In this document: positions 1 through 6,327 of the stretch, one piece after another
How the letters are laid out: each line of letters begins with the position of its first letter
Position numbering within the stretch: position 1 is the stretch's first letter
From: Streptomyces sp. NRRL WC-3742
GTDB lineage: Bacteria > Actinomycetota > Actinomycetes > Streptomycetales > Streptomycetaceae
DNA length: 19,374 bases
Direction: 5' to 3'
NCBI RefSeq assembly: GCF_000720635.1
Contig: NZ_JOCF01000113.1
Location: 1 to 19,374, forward strand
Notes under the pieces: model-generated
Told to the model about the DNA's origin: nothing
The model's database searches: none
The model's input: the letters and a program-made list of their open reading frames with translations, nothing else
Program-made: the position numbers and the translations under genes

Positions 1-2
1 CC

Positions 3-893
3 GCACAGGAAGTCGGCCCCCCGCCTTCCTGCGCTCGCCACCAACCTCCCCACACCCGCCCTGCCCCGCGCGCCCCCGCACAGGAAGTCGGCCCCGCCGA
101 CTTCCTGCGCCCGCCCCCAGCGATGCCGCCCCACCACGGGCCGCCCGGTTGTATCTCCCGACCCGGGGCCCACCACCTCAGGGCATTCGGCCGCCGACCT
201 CCTGTGCAGCCGAGCCTCGTTCTCACCCATCAGCGCGCCAGCACGAGCCCGCGTCACATCGCGTGCGCCGCCGGGCACGGCCCGTACGTAGGAAGTCGAC
301 TCGGCCGACTTCCTACGCAGCTGCGCTCGCTTGCGCTGCCCGCTCACCTGCTGCGCACGTGCACAGAGTCGGCCACTCGCACCCCCAGCGATGCCACCCT
401 CCTGCGCCGCCTGGCCGCACCCCCCGCACCCGGTGCGCGTGGCCTACCCGCCGCCCCGCAGCCCGGCCACACTTCTGCCCGTTGCGTAGGAAGTCGGCCA
501 GCCCGACTTCCTACGCTCGCCATGAATCTCCCCGCATCCGCAGGGCGGCTGCCACTCCTCCCGCGTAGGAAGTCGATCCCGCCGACTTCCTGCGCTCACC
601 CCCTGGCAGCCGCCGGTGATGTCCTCCCCTTGCGCCGCCTCGCCGCGCCGCGGCCCACTGCTGCGCAGTCGCCCGTGCCTCAGCCCTTCGCACAGGAAGT
701 CGGCCCCGCCGACTTCCTGCGCATCAGCGTGCTCGTGCGCCTTCGCGCAGCGGGGGAGGGTCCGGGGCTGGCGGGTTGCCGTGGGTTTGGGTGTGCGCTG
801 ATCGACTTCCGTGTGGGGAGGCGGCAGGCGCAGTTGTGTGCGGGCCTTTCCCGTCGTGTGGCGTGGGAAGTCGATCCCGCCGACTTTCTGGGC
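3..893 (+). repeat. Array of palindromic (hairpin-forming) 33-bp repeats
   Basis: Eight copies lie in the same orientation: 3-34, 78-110, 179-207 (degenerate), 286-318, 484-516, 563-595, 690-722 and 861-893. A ninth decayed half-copy is at 361-374. The consensus is left arm GCACAGGAAGTCGGC or GCGTAGGAAGTCGGC, a 3-nt centre (mostly CCC), and right arm GCCGACTTCCTGCGC or GCCGACTTCCTACGC. The arms pair over 14-15 bp. At arm position 4 the pair is C-G in the 78 and 690 copies, T-A in the 286 and 484 copies, and T-G wobble in the 563 copy, so pairing is kept while sequence changes. Centre-to-centre distances vary from about 75 to 198 bp. This excludes a CRISPR array and resembles REP/BIME-type elements or a cluster of protein-binding palindromes. 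Confidence 0.85.
861..893 (-). terminator. Last palindromic repeat, likely 3' hairpin of the kinase gene
   Basis: This repeat copy begins 6 nt beyond the kinase stop codon on the minus strand. Its arms are GCGTGGGAAGTCGAT and GCCGACTTTCTGGGC. They pair with three or four G-U wobbles and one or two mismatches. No U-tract follows, so it would act as an actinobacterial-style hairpin terminator or as a 3'-end stabiliser. Its placement suggests a repeat reused as a 3' processing or termination signal; that is inference. Confidence 0.45.
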
Positions 894-899
894 GGCTTG

Positions 900-2747
900 T
901 CAGCTGGTGGGGGCGGTGGGTGGGGCGGGGGCGGCGGCGGGGGGTGGGGTGCCGCCGGAGGCGCCGGCGCCGGGCCAGGATTCGTCGAGGGTGCCGTCGG
1001 TGCGGACGGCGTAGCGGGTGGAGGTGGTGGCGCCGGTGGTGGGGACGCGTTCCTCGCGGACGACGGTGCCGCCGTCCAGGCGCCAGGTGGCGGCGGCCTG
1101 CGGGTCCGCGGCGGAGGTGCGGGAGGCCGCGGCGACCGGGGTGTTGTCGGCCGCGAAGGTGTACATCTGTACGAGGTCGACCGGCACTGAGCCCTCGGTG
1201 CGCCGCAGGACGACGATCGAGGCGGGCGCGCCCCTGAAGCGGGCCGGGAGCACCGCACTGAGCGAGACCTGCGGTCCGGCCCCGGCCGAGTGCCCCTCGC
1301 GGAGGGTGATGCCGGGCCCGCCGGTGCCGTCCGGGTAGGTGCGGTTGGGCCAGTCCACCGCCGGGCCCGGCCCCTGGGCGGCCGCGAGCGAGGCGTCCAC
1401 GGGCGGGAGGCTGCGCGCCGCCGCCGGTACGGGCGTGCCGCTGGACTGCGGCGCCACGTCCGCCGAACCGCCGGTGGCGGGCGAGGAGGTCGCGGGCGCC
1501 CGGCGCCCCTGGTTGCCGCGCTCCTCGCACCCCTGGGCCGCCGCGATCGCCAGGGCGACCCCGAGCGTGACGGTGACGAAGACCACCAGCCGCTGCCGGA
1601 GCAGCCGCTGCCGGGCGTTGCCGGGCGGGCGCCCGCCGGGCCGTCCGGGCGGCGGGGTGTGGGGCCGCTCGCGCAGCGGCCGGGTGACGGGTGTCGGCTC
1701 GGGCCGGGGGAGCGGGGCGCCGGCGGGCCGTCGTGCGGCCGCGCCGGAGGCGGCCCGCGCCCGGGCGGCGGCCTGCGGCTCGGGGGAGCGCCCGGGCCCG
1801 GGCACCCCGTGCACGGGGCCGGCGGGACCGGCGGGCCCGGCGGAACCAGCCGGAGCAACGGGAGAACCCGGAGCACCCGCCCCCCGCCCCGCCCGCACAG
1901 CGCGCCCGGCGGAAGCCCCCAACGCCGCACCGCGCGCCGCCAGTTCGCTGAGCCGCTCGTGCAGTGCGGCCGCGCCGGGCCGCTCGGCGGGCTCCTTGGC
2001 CAGGCAGGCCCGGATCAGCGGCGCGAGCTGCGGCGGTACGGCCGACAGGTCGGGCTCCTCGTGGACGACCCGGTACAGCATCACCTCCGAGGAGGCACCG
2101 GAGCCGAACGGGGTGTCCCCGGTGAGCGCATAGGCGAGCGTCGCGCCGAAGGCGAAGACGTCCGTGGCCGGGGTGACGGCCGCGCCGCGCACCTGTTCGG
2201 GCGCGAGGAAGCCGGGGGAGCCGACGGCGGTGCCGACGTGGGTGAGCGTGCTGGCGCCGCGCGACCACGCGATGCCGAAGTCGATGATCCTGGGGCCGCG
2301 CGGCGACAGCAGGATGTTGGAGGGCTTGAGGTCCCGGTGGACGACCCCGGCCTCGTGCACCTTGACGAGCCCGTCCGCGAGCGCGGCCCCGATCCGGGCG
2401 GCCTCGGGCCAGCCCATCGGCCCGTCGTCGCCGACCCGCTTGTAGAGGGAGGGCCCGGGCACGTACGCGGTGGCCAGCCAGGGCCGCTCGGCCTCGATGT
2501 CGGAGCCGACGACGCGTGCCGTGCAGGCGCCCCGGATGCGGGAGGCGGCGGCGATCTCGCGGGCGAAGCGGGTGCGGAACTCCTGGTCCTCGGCGAGTTC
2601 GGCGCGGATCAGCTTGAGGGCGACGCGCTGCCCCTTGCGGTCGGAGCCGAGGTAGACGACGCCCATGCCGCCGGCGCCGAGTCTCCGGTGCAGTCGGTAC
2701 GGCCCGACGATGCGGGGGTCCTCACGCCTCAGCCGCATCATCGCCAT
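900..2747 (-). CDS. Membrane-anchored Hanks-type serine/threonine protein kinase
   Basis: The protein has 615 aa. The cytoplasmic kinase domain spans about residues 15-270: glycine-rich loop GAGGMG at 24-29, ATP-anchoring Lys45 in VALK, catalytic loop HRDLKPSN at 137-144, DFG at 156-158 and APE at 182-184. All key catalytic residues are present, so it should be active. A Pro/Ala/Gly juxtamembrane linker follows (about 275-380) with a short collagen-like GPAGPAG stretch near 304. One transmembrane helix lies at about 387-405, then an extracytoplasmic region of about 205 aa. That region shows no PASTA repeat; a folded stretch at about 465-590 is followed by a Pro/Ala-rich tail. The ATG at 2747 is preceded by a purine-rich GGGGAACGGGAAC; ATGs at codons 3 and 4 are alternatives. 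It is the only gene of its transcript that I can see. The ligand and substrates cannot be told from sequence. Confidence 0.95.
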   Translation of the reverse strand: MAMMRLRREDPRIVGPYRLHRRLGAGGMGVVYLGSDRKGQRVALKLIRAELAEDQEFRTRFAREIAAASRIRGACTARVVGSDIEAERPWLATAYVPGPSLYKRVGDDGPMGWPEAARIGAALADGLVKVHEAGVVHRDLKPSNILLSPRGPRIIDFGIAWSRGASTLTHVGTAVGSPGFLAPEQVRGAAVTPATDVFAFGATLAYALTGDTPFGSGASSEVMLYRVVHEEPDLSAVPPQLAPLIRACLAKEPAERPGAAALHERLSELAARGAALGASAGRAVRAGRGAGAPGSPVAPAGSAGPAGPAGPVHGVPGPGRSPEPQAAARARAASGAAARRPAGAPLPRPEPTPVTRPLRERPHTPPPGRPGGRPPGNARQRLLRQRLVVFVTVTLGVALAIAAAQGCEERGNQGRRAPATSSPATGGSADVAPQSSGTPVPAAARSLPPVDASLAAAQGPGPAVDWPNRTYPDGTGGPGITLREGHSAGAGPQVSLSAVLPARFRGAPASIVVLRRTEGSVPVDLVQMYTFAADNTPVAAASRTSAADPQAAATWRLDGGTVVREERVPTTGATTSTRYAVRTDGTLDESWPGAGASGGTPPPAAAPAPPTAPTS

Positions 2748-3154
2748 GTTCCCGTTCCCCGTCAGCCCGTGGTTGAGGCCCCGTCGGTTGGGGCATCGTC
2801 AGTTCCTGCCTGGCACAGCTTACGGACTGCCCGCTGCGGTGTGCTGATACGCAACACCTGAAGCGGCCGTGCGATTGTCCGATCTTGGGCTGACCCGCAG
2901 GTCACAGGGGTGGCCGATCCGGCCTCGGGGTTCCCCCTCAGGGTTCCCCCGGGGGCCGGATCACGGCTCCCTCCCCCTGCGGTAGTAGGCCCTAAGTACG
3001 GCAGTCATCCTCCGGGATGCCCGAGGAACAGTACGACGGCATGACGCTCGAAAGGCCCCCTGACCAATAGCGTTGTCCTCAGCGGTGGACGGGGAGCTCG
3101 TCCCCCGAGGTAAGCCGTCCACCGCGCCAACTCGACCGGATCAGGAGCAAGGGC
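2748..3154. other. Divergent intergenic region
   Basis: This is about 400 bp between the kinase (minus) and the 66-aa membrane protein (plus), and must hold both promoters. I found no confident -35/-10 pair. The main structure is the inverted repeat at 2916-2962. A short AT-richer patch at 2983-2998 contains TAGTAGG and TAAGTA. A 17-codon ATG frame at 3017-3070 has no SD and is not called as a gene. Confidence 0.6.
2916..2962. repeat. Long imperfect inverted repeat upstream of the kinase
   Basis: GATCCGGCC at 2916-2924 is matched by GGCCGGATC at 2954-2962. Inside, CGGGG (2926-2930) pairs with CCCCG (2947-2951), and the centre holds the direct repeat GGGTTCCCC (2928-2936 and 2941-2949). It could form a stable cruciform or RNA hairpin, or be an operator in the divergent promoter region. 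It lies about 170 bp upstream of the kinase start. No function is assigned. Confidence 0.5.
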
Positions 3155-3355
3155 ATGGCATCGCAGCTCACGGGATCTCCGCGCCGCCGCCGTCCGGCCT
3201 TCGTCCAGTCCCGGTCCACCGAGCAGCAGACGCGGCACCCCGCCGTGGCGCTGGCCATGGCCCTGCCGTGCGCCGTGCTGCTGGTGATCCTCTTCGGTGG
3301 TTGGGAGCAGATGGCGAACCAGGCCCAGGCCGTCGTCGACCTGCTCGGCCACTGA
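3155..3355 (+). CDS. Small single-pass membrane protein of unknown function
   Basis: The protein has 66 aa. The N-terminal 28 residues are basic and polar (RRRR near residue 10). One hydrophobic helix spans about residues 29-48 (ALAMALPCAVLLVILFGGW), then a short C-terminal tail that looks amphipathic. By the positive-inside rule the N-terminus should be cytoplasmic. The start is well supported: AGGAG at 3143-3147 lies 7 nt before the ATG. A palindromic hairpin follows the stop within 10 bp. I do not recognise the family. It stands alone between the kinase and the tRNA operon. It may be a membrane-stress or protein-partner miniprotein, but nothing in the sequence decides this. Confidence 0.75.
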   Translation: MASQLTGSPRRRRPAFVQSRSTEQQTRHPAVALAMALPCAVLLVILFGGWEQMANQAQAVVDLLGH

Positions 3356-3360
3356 TACAC

Positions 3361-3417
3361 CCGGCCCCGCGGGGCCGGCCACAGAACGGGCACTGATCCC
3401 CTGGGGACGGGGATCGG
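3361..3417 (+). terminator. Tandem hairpins behind the small membrane protein gene
   Basis: The first hairpin is the perfect palindrome CCGGCCCCGCGGGGCCGG at 3361-3378, a 7-bp stem with loop CGCG starting 5 nt after the stop codon. A second stem pairs CTGATCCCC (3393-3401) with GGGGATCGG (3409-3417) across a 7-nt loop. Neither is followed by a clear U-tract, which is common for streptomycete terminators. Confidence 0.5.
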
Positions 3418-3497
3418 TGTCGCCGGGGAGAGCCGCGGCCGCGATGACACGCGGACGGGCGAGAGCGGTGCGCAGAGCGCCCCGGCAGGCGGAGACG

Positions 3498-3533
3498 CCG
3501 CGTACGGACGTCGGTGAGGGCGACCGTACGCGG
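3498..3533 (+). terminator. Isolated hairpin with pyrimidine-rich tail
   Basis: CCGCGTACGG (3498-3507) pairs perfectly with CCGTACGCGG (3524-3533) over a 16-nt loop. On the plus strand it is followed by CTCTTCTCCTCTT. It lies between the small membrane protein gene and the tRNA operon terminator and could stop plus-strand readthrough into the tRNA genes. No gene is visible in 3356-3572. Confidence 0.35.
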
Positions 3534-3572
3534 CTCTTCTCCTCTTGGAGCACGTTGGAGCAAGCCGAAAAA

Positions 3573-3610
3573 GGCCGGGGCCGCGATCCTCACGGATCGC
3601 GGCCCCGGCC
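3573..3610 (-). terminator. Intrinsic terminator of the tRNA operon
   Basis: A perfect 17-bp stem is formed by 3573-3589 and 3594-3610, with a 4-nt loop. On the minus strand the stem is followed directly by TTTTTCGG. This is a textbook Rho-independent terminator, 7 nt beyond the 3' end of tRNA-Val(GAC), and shows that the tRNA genes are transcribed leftwards. Confidence 0.9.
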
Positions 3611-3617
3611 GTCACTG

Positions 3618-3689
<72 letters not shown>

Positions 3690-3710
3690 CTGGTAAGGCG
3701 TTCCTGCAGC

Positions 3711-3768
<58 letters not shown>

Positions 3769-3805
3769 GGGGAGGTCTCCCGGCGGAACCGGGCGATCCT
3801 CTTGG

Positions 3806-3876
3806 AGGTGGAGACGGGATTTGAACCCGTGTACACGGCTTTGCAGGCCGTTGCCTCGCCTCTCGGCCACTCCACC
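3806..3876 (-). tRNA. tRNA-Cys (GCA)
   Basis: A 71-nt tRNA: acceptor GGTGGAG/CTCCACC, anticodon arm with CTGCAAA giving anticodon GCA, T-arm ACGGG-TTCAAAT-CCCGT, discriminator T. It is the only tRNA here with an encoded 3' CCA (3803-3805). It is the second gene of the operon, 40 nt after tRNA-Gly. Confidence 0.96.
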
Positions 3877-3916
3877 AGGCAACACTCGAAGAACGATCTT
3901 ACACTGTTCTCCATCG

Positions 3917-3989
3917 AGCGGACGACGAGATTCGAACTCGCGACCCTCACCTTGGCAAGGTGATGCTCTACCAACTGAGCTACGTCCGC
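3917..3989 (-). tRNA. tRNA-Gly (GCC)
   Basis: A 73-nt tRNA: acceptor GCGGACG/CGTCCGC, D-arm GCTC/GAGC, anticodon arm TCACC-TTGCCAA-GGTGA giving anticodon GCC, T-arm GCGAG-TTCGAAT-CTCGT, discriminator T. CCA is not encoded. It is the first gene of the minus-strand tRNA operon. Confidence 0.97.
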
Positions 3990-4047
3990 CTGTCTCCCGG
4001 GGGCCTTCACCGCTTTTCCTCGGCTGCGCTCCCTGGCGACGTGTTGA

Positions 4048-4077
4048 ACTCTAGCGGATTCCCGGGCCAGCTAAAAA
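4048..4077 (-). promoter_or_regulatory. Candidate promoter of the Gly-Cys-Val tRNA operon
   Basis: On the minus strand, TTTTTA (4077-4072) and TAGAGT (4053-4048) are separated by 18 bp, about 60 nt upstream of tRNA-Gly. The -10 is a good housekeeping-sigma match and the -35 is weak. It is the only AT-rich pair in the 300-bp gap between tRNA-Gly and pabB. Confidence 0.5.
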
Positions 4078-4297
4078 TCCGTTCCCGCAGCGTGCCGAGG
4101 GGATGCCCTGCGCGTGCCGTTCCGTCAGCCCCGGCGAGGGGGCACCTGCCGCCACCTGCGCCGCTCACGGACGATCATCCGCAGGCCACCCGGCGAACAC
4201 CCGCGCGACGCCCGCGACTGCTCACGCCCCCGGCCCCGGCGGGCGCCCCCGACCTACACTTCAGGCACCGCCCCCAGCACCACCGCGCAGGAGAACC

Positions 4298-5356
4298 GTG
4301 TCCGGCCCGATCGACCCCCGCACCCCCCTCGCCCGCTTCGGCGGCCGCCTGGCCACCGGGCTGCGCGACGTCACCTCGGACCCGGCCGCCCTCGACTCCA
4401 CCGGCCACTGGGCCGTCGCGTACGACTTCGAGGGCCGCCTCACCTGCGCCCGCTTCGAACACGTGCGCCCCGCCCCCGCCCCGCCCTCGGGCACGGGCTG
4501 GCAGGGCCCGGCCGCCGGCGACTGGCACAGCTCCCTGGACCGCGCCGCCTACACCGCGGGCGTGCGCCGCATCCGCGAGCACATAGCCGCCGGCGAGGTC
4601 TACCAGGCCAACCTCTGCCGCGTCCTGTCCGCGCCCCTGCCCGACCCCGCGCGCACCGACATCGACGCCCTCACGGGCCTGCTCGCCCGCGGCAACCCCG
4701 CCCCGTACGCCGGCACGATCCGGCTGCCCGACCACGGCGTCGAGATCGCCACCGCCTCACCCGAGCTCTACCTGCACCGCGGCGGACGCACCGTCTCCTC
4801 CGGCCCGATCAAGGGCACCGGCCGCACCGAGCACGACCTCCTCGACAAGGACCACGCCGAGAACGTGATGATCGTCGACCTGGTCCGCAACGACCTCGGC
4901 CGCGTCTGCGCCACCGGCAGCGTCACCGTCCCCGACCTGTGCGTCGTCGAGAAGCACCCCGGCCTGGTCCACCTCGTCTCCACCGTCGAGGGCACCCTGC
5001 GCGAGGGCGCCGGCTGGCCCGAGCTCCTCGCCGCCACCTTCCCGCCCGGCTCCGTCACCGGCGCCCCCAAGTCCAGCGCCCTGCGGATCATCGACGCCCT
5101 GGAGACGGCCCCCCGAGGCCCCTACTGCGGCGCGATCGGCTGGGTCGACGCCGACCGCGGCGAGGCCGAACTCGCCGTCGGCATCCGCACGTTCTGGATC
5201 GACCGGCAGGACTGCGACGCCCCCGTCCTGCGCTTCGGCACCGGCGCCGGCATCACCTGGGGCTCCGACCCCGAACGCGAATGGGACGAGACGGAACTCA
5301 AGGCCGCCCGCCTCGTCGCGATAGCGTCGGGCGGCCACACCCCCGACAACCCCTGA
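4298..5356 (+). CDS. pabB: Aminodeoxychorismate synthase component I
   Basis: The protein has 352 aa. It converts chorismate plus ammonia to 4-amino-4-deoxychorismate in the cytoplasm, the first committed step to PABA and folate. Chorismate-binding motifs in order: GEVYQANLC (99-107), PIKGT (170-174), DLVRNDLGR (194-202), GSVTGAPK (251-258) and GAGITWGSDPE (316-326). The Lys in PIKGT (Lys172) is the nucleophile that separates PabB from TrpE, which has PIAGT. The chain is shorter than E. coli PabB (about 450 aa) because the N-terminal domain is reduced. The GTG start is chosen because AGGAGAA lies just upstream; a frame open to 4103 would add 65 low-complexity residues. No glutaminase partner (PabA/TrpG) is encoded nearby, so it must come from elsewhere. 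pabC follows after 67 bp. An alternative role in a pathway-specific PABA route is possible but less likely. Confidence 0.93.
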   Translation: MSGPIDPRTPLARFGGRLATGLRDVTSDPAALDSTGHWAVAYDFEGRLTCARFEHVRPAPAPPSGTGWQGPAAGDWHSSLDRAAYTAGVRRIREHIAAGEVYQANLCRVLSAPLPDPARTDIDALTGLLARGNPAPYAGTIRLPDHGVEIATASPELYLHRGGRTVSSGPIKGTGRTEHDLLDKDHAENVMIVDLVRNDLGRVCATGSVTVPDLCVVEKHPGLVHLVSTVEGTLREGAGWPELLAATFPPGSVTGAPKSSALRIIDALETAPRGPYCGAIGWVDADRGEAELAVGIRTFWIDRQDCDAPVLRFGTGAGITWGSDPEREWDETELKAARLVAIASGGHTPDNP

Positions 5357-5423
5357 CAGCCCCTGAGCCCCCTGACACTTCCCGACACCTCCTGATCCAG
5401 AGACCCCCGAGGAGCCGCGCCCG

Positions 5424-6254
5424 ATGCACAACCCCACCACGAGCTGGGTCAACGGAACGCTCGTCGACTCCGCCCGGGCCGCCGTCTCCGTCCTCGACCA
5501 CGGACTCACCACCGGCGACGGCGTCTTCGAGACCATGAAGGTCGTCGACGGCCGCACCTTCGCCCTGACCCGCCACCTCGACCGGCTCACCCGCTCCGCC
5601 CGGGGCCTCGGCCTGCCCGACCCCGACCACGACCTGGTCCGCGAAGCCTGCGCCCAGGTCCTCGCCGCCGACCCTGTCCCGCTCGGCCGCCTGCGCGTCA
5701 CCTACACCGGCGGCATCGCCCCGCTCGGCTCCGAACGCGGCACCGCCGGCCCCACCCTGGTCGCCGCCCTCGGCGCCATCACCCGCCGCCCCGACGAGAC
5801 CGCCGTCGCCGTCGTCCCCTGGCGCCGCAACGAGCACAGCGCCGTCGCCGGTCTCAAGACCACCTCGTACGCCGAGAACGTCGTCGCCCTCGCCGCCGCC
5901 CACCGCGCCGGCGCCTCCGAGGCTCTGTTCGCCAACACCGCCGGCCGCCTCTGCGAGGGCACCGGCTCCAACGTCTTCGTCGTCCTCGGCGGCCGCCTGC
6001 TCACCCCGCCGCTCGCCTCCGGCTGCCTCGCCGGCATCACCCGGCAGCTCGTCCTCGACTGGTGCGGCGCCGAGGAGGCCGACCTCCCGCTCGAGGCCCT
6101 CCGGGACGCCGAGGAGATCTTCCTGACCTCCAGCACCCGCGACGTCCAGGCCGTCACCCGCGTCGACGACCGCGAACTCCCCGGCACCGGCCCCGTCACC
6201 GCCAAGGCCATGGCCGTCTTCGCCGAGCGCAGCGGCGACGACCTCGACCCCTGA
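5424..6254 (+). CDS. pabC: Aminodeoxychorismate lyase (class IV PLP enzyme)
   Basis: The protein has 276 aa. It is a fold-type IV PLP enzyme that would release pyruvate from aminodeoxychorismate to give p-aminobenzoate. Visible features: GVFETMKV (33-40), the PLP lysine in GLKTTSY (Lys145), AGRLCEGTGSNVF (173-185) with the family Glu, SGCLAGITR (199-207) and LTSSTRDVQAV (234-244). Length is normal for the family. GAGGAGC at 5409-5415 places the start. Its position 67 bp behind pabB favours the lyase role over D-amino-acid or branched-chain aminotransferases of the same fold, which it also resembles. Transcription is probably shared with pabB. Confidence 0.88.
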   Translation: MHNPTTSWVNGTLVDSARAAVSVLDHGLTTGDGVFETMKVVDGRTFALTRHLDRLTRSARGLGLPDPDHDLVREACAQVLAADPVPLGRLRVTYTGGIAPLGSERGTAGPTLVAALGAITRRPDETAVAVVPWRRNEHSAVAGLKTTSYAENVVALAAAHRAGASEALFANTAGRLCEGTGSNVFVVLGGRLLTPPLASGCLAGITRQLVLDWCGAEEADLPLEALRDAEEIFLTSSTRDVQAVTRVDDRELPGTGPVTAKAMAVFAERSGDDLDP

Positions 6255-6327
6255 GCGGCCCGGCCCGGTAGCGACCCCGGGGCGCGGCACACGGCTAACC
6301 TCACCGACAAGGGGAAGGGACCACCAC

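Larger units (their letters stand above)
1..899. other. Gene-free region carrying the palindromic repeat array
   Basis: No open frame here looks coding. Every frame runs through the palindromic repeats and gives Pro/Arg/Ser-rich strings with no recognisable domain and no SD site at a plausible start. The plus strand is C-rich up to about 750 and turns G-rich as the kinase gene is approached. I see only the repeat array (described separately) and short shared spacer motifs. The region may continue beyond the left edge. Confidence 0.7.

Noticed and set aside
3..893. CRISPR array
   Set aside because: Repeats are palindromic throughout, spacing varies from about 43 to 165 bp, some spacers resemble each other, and no cas gene is nearby.
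123..1237. Several long open frames through the repeat region on both strands
   Set aside because: They read through the hairpins and the antisense of the kinase gene, are low-complexity, and have no SD site or domain; high GC removes stop codons by chance.
1290..2861. 523-codon plus-strand frame opposite the kinase
   Set aside because: Antisense to a clear kinase with all catalytic motifs; its Gly/Arg-rich product is a mirror of the kinase codons.
3017..3070. 17-codon ATG frame (MPEEQYDGMTLERPPDQ) upstream of the 66-aa protein
   Set aside because: No SD site and no supported promoter; only leaderless translation could express it. Kept as a curiosity.
3690..3710. Integrative-element attachment site at the broken tRNA-Val
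   Set aside because: No integrase, excisionase or element genes lie nearby, and the conserved part is the tRNA 5' portion, not the 3' end usually kept as att; left open only as a possible scar.
4103..4297. 65-residue N-terminal extension of PabB
   Set aside because: Low-complexity Pro/Ala/Arg sequence; a good AGGAGAA SD directly precedes the GTG at 4298.
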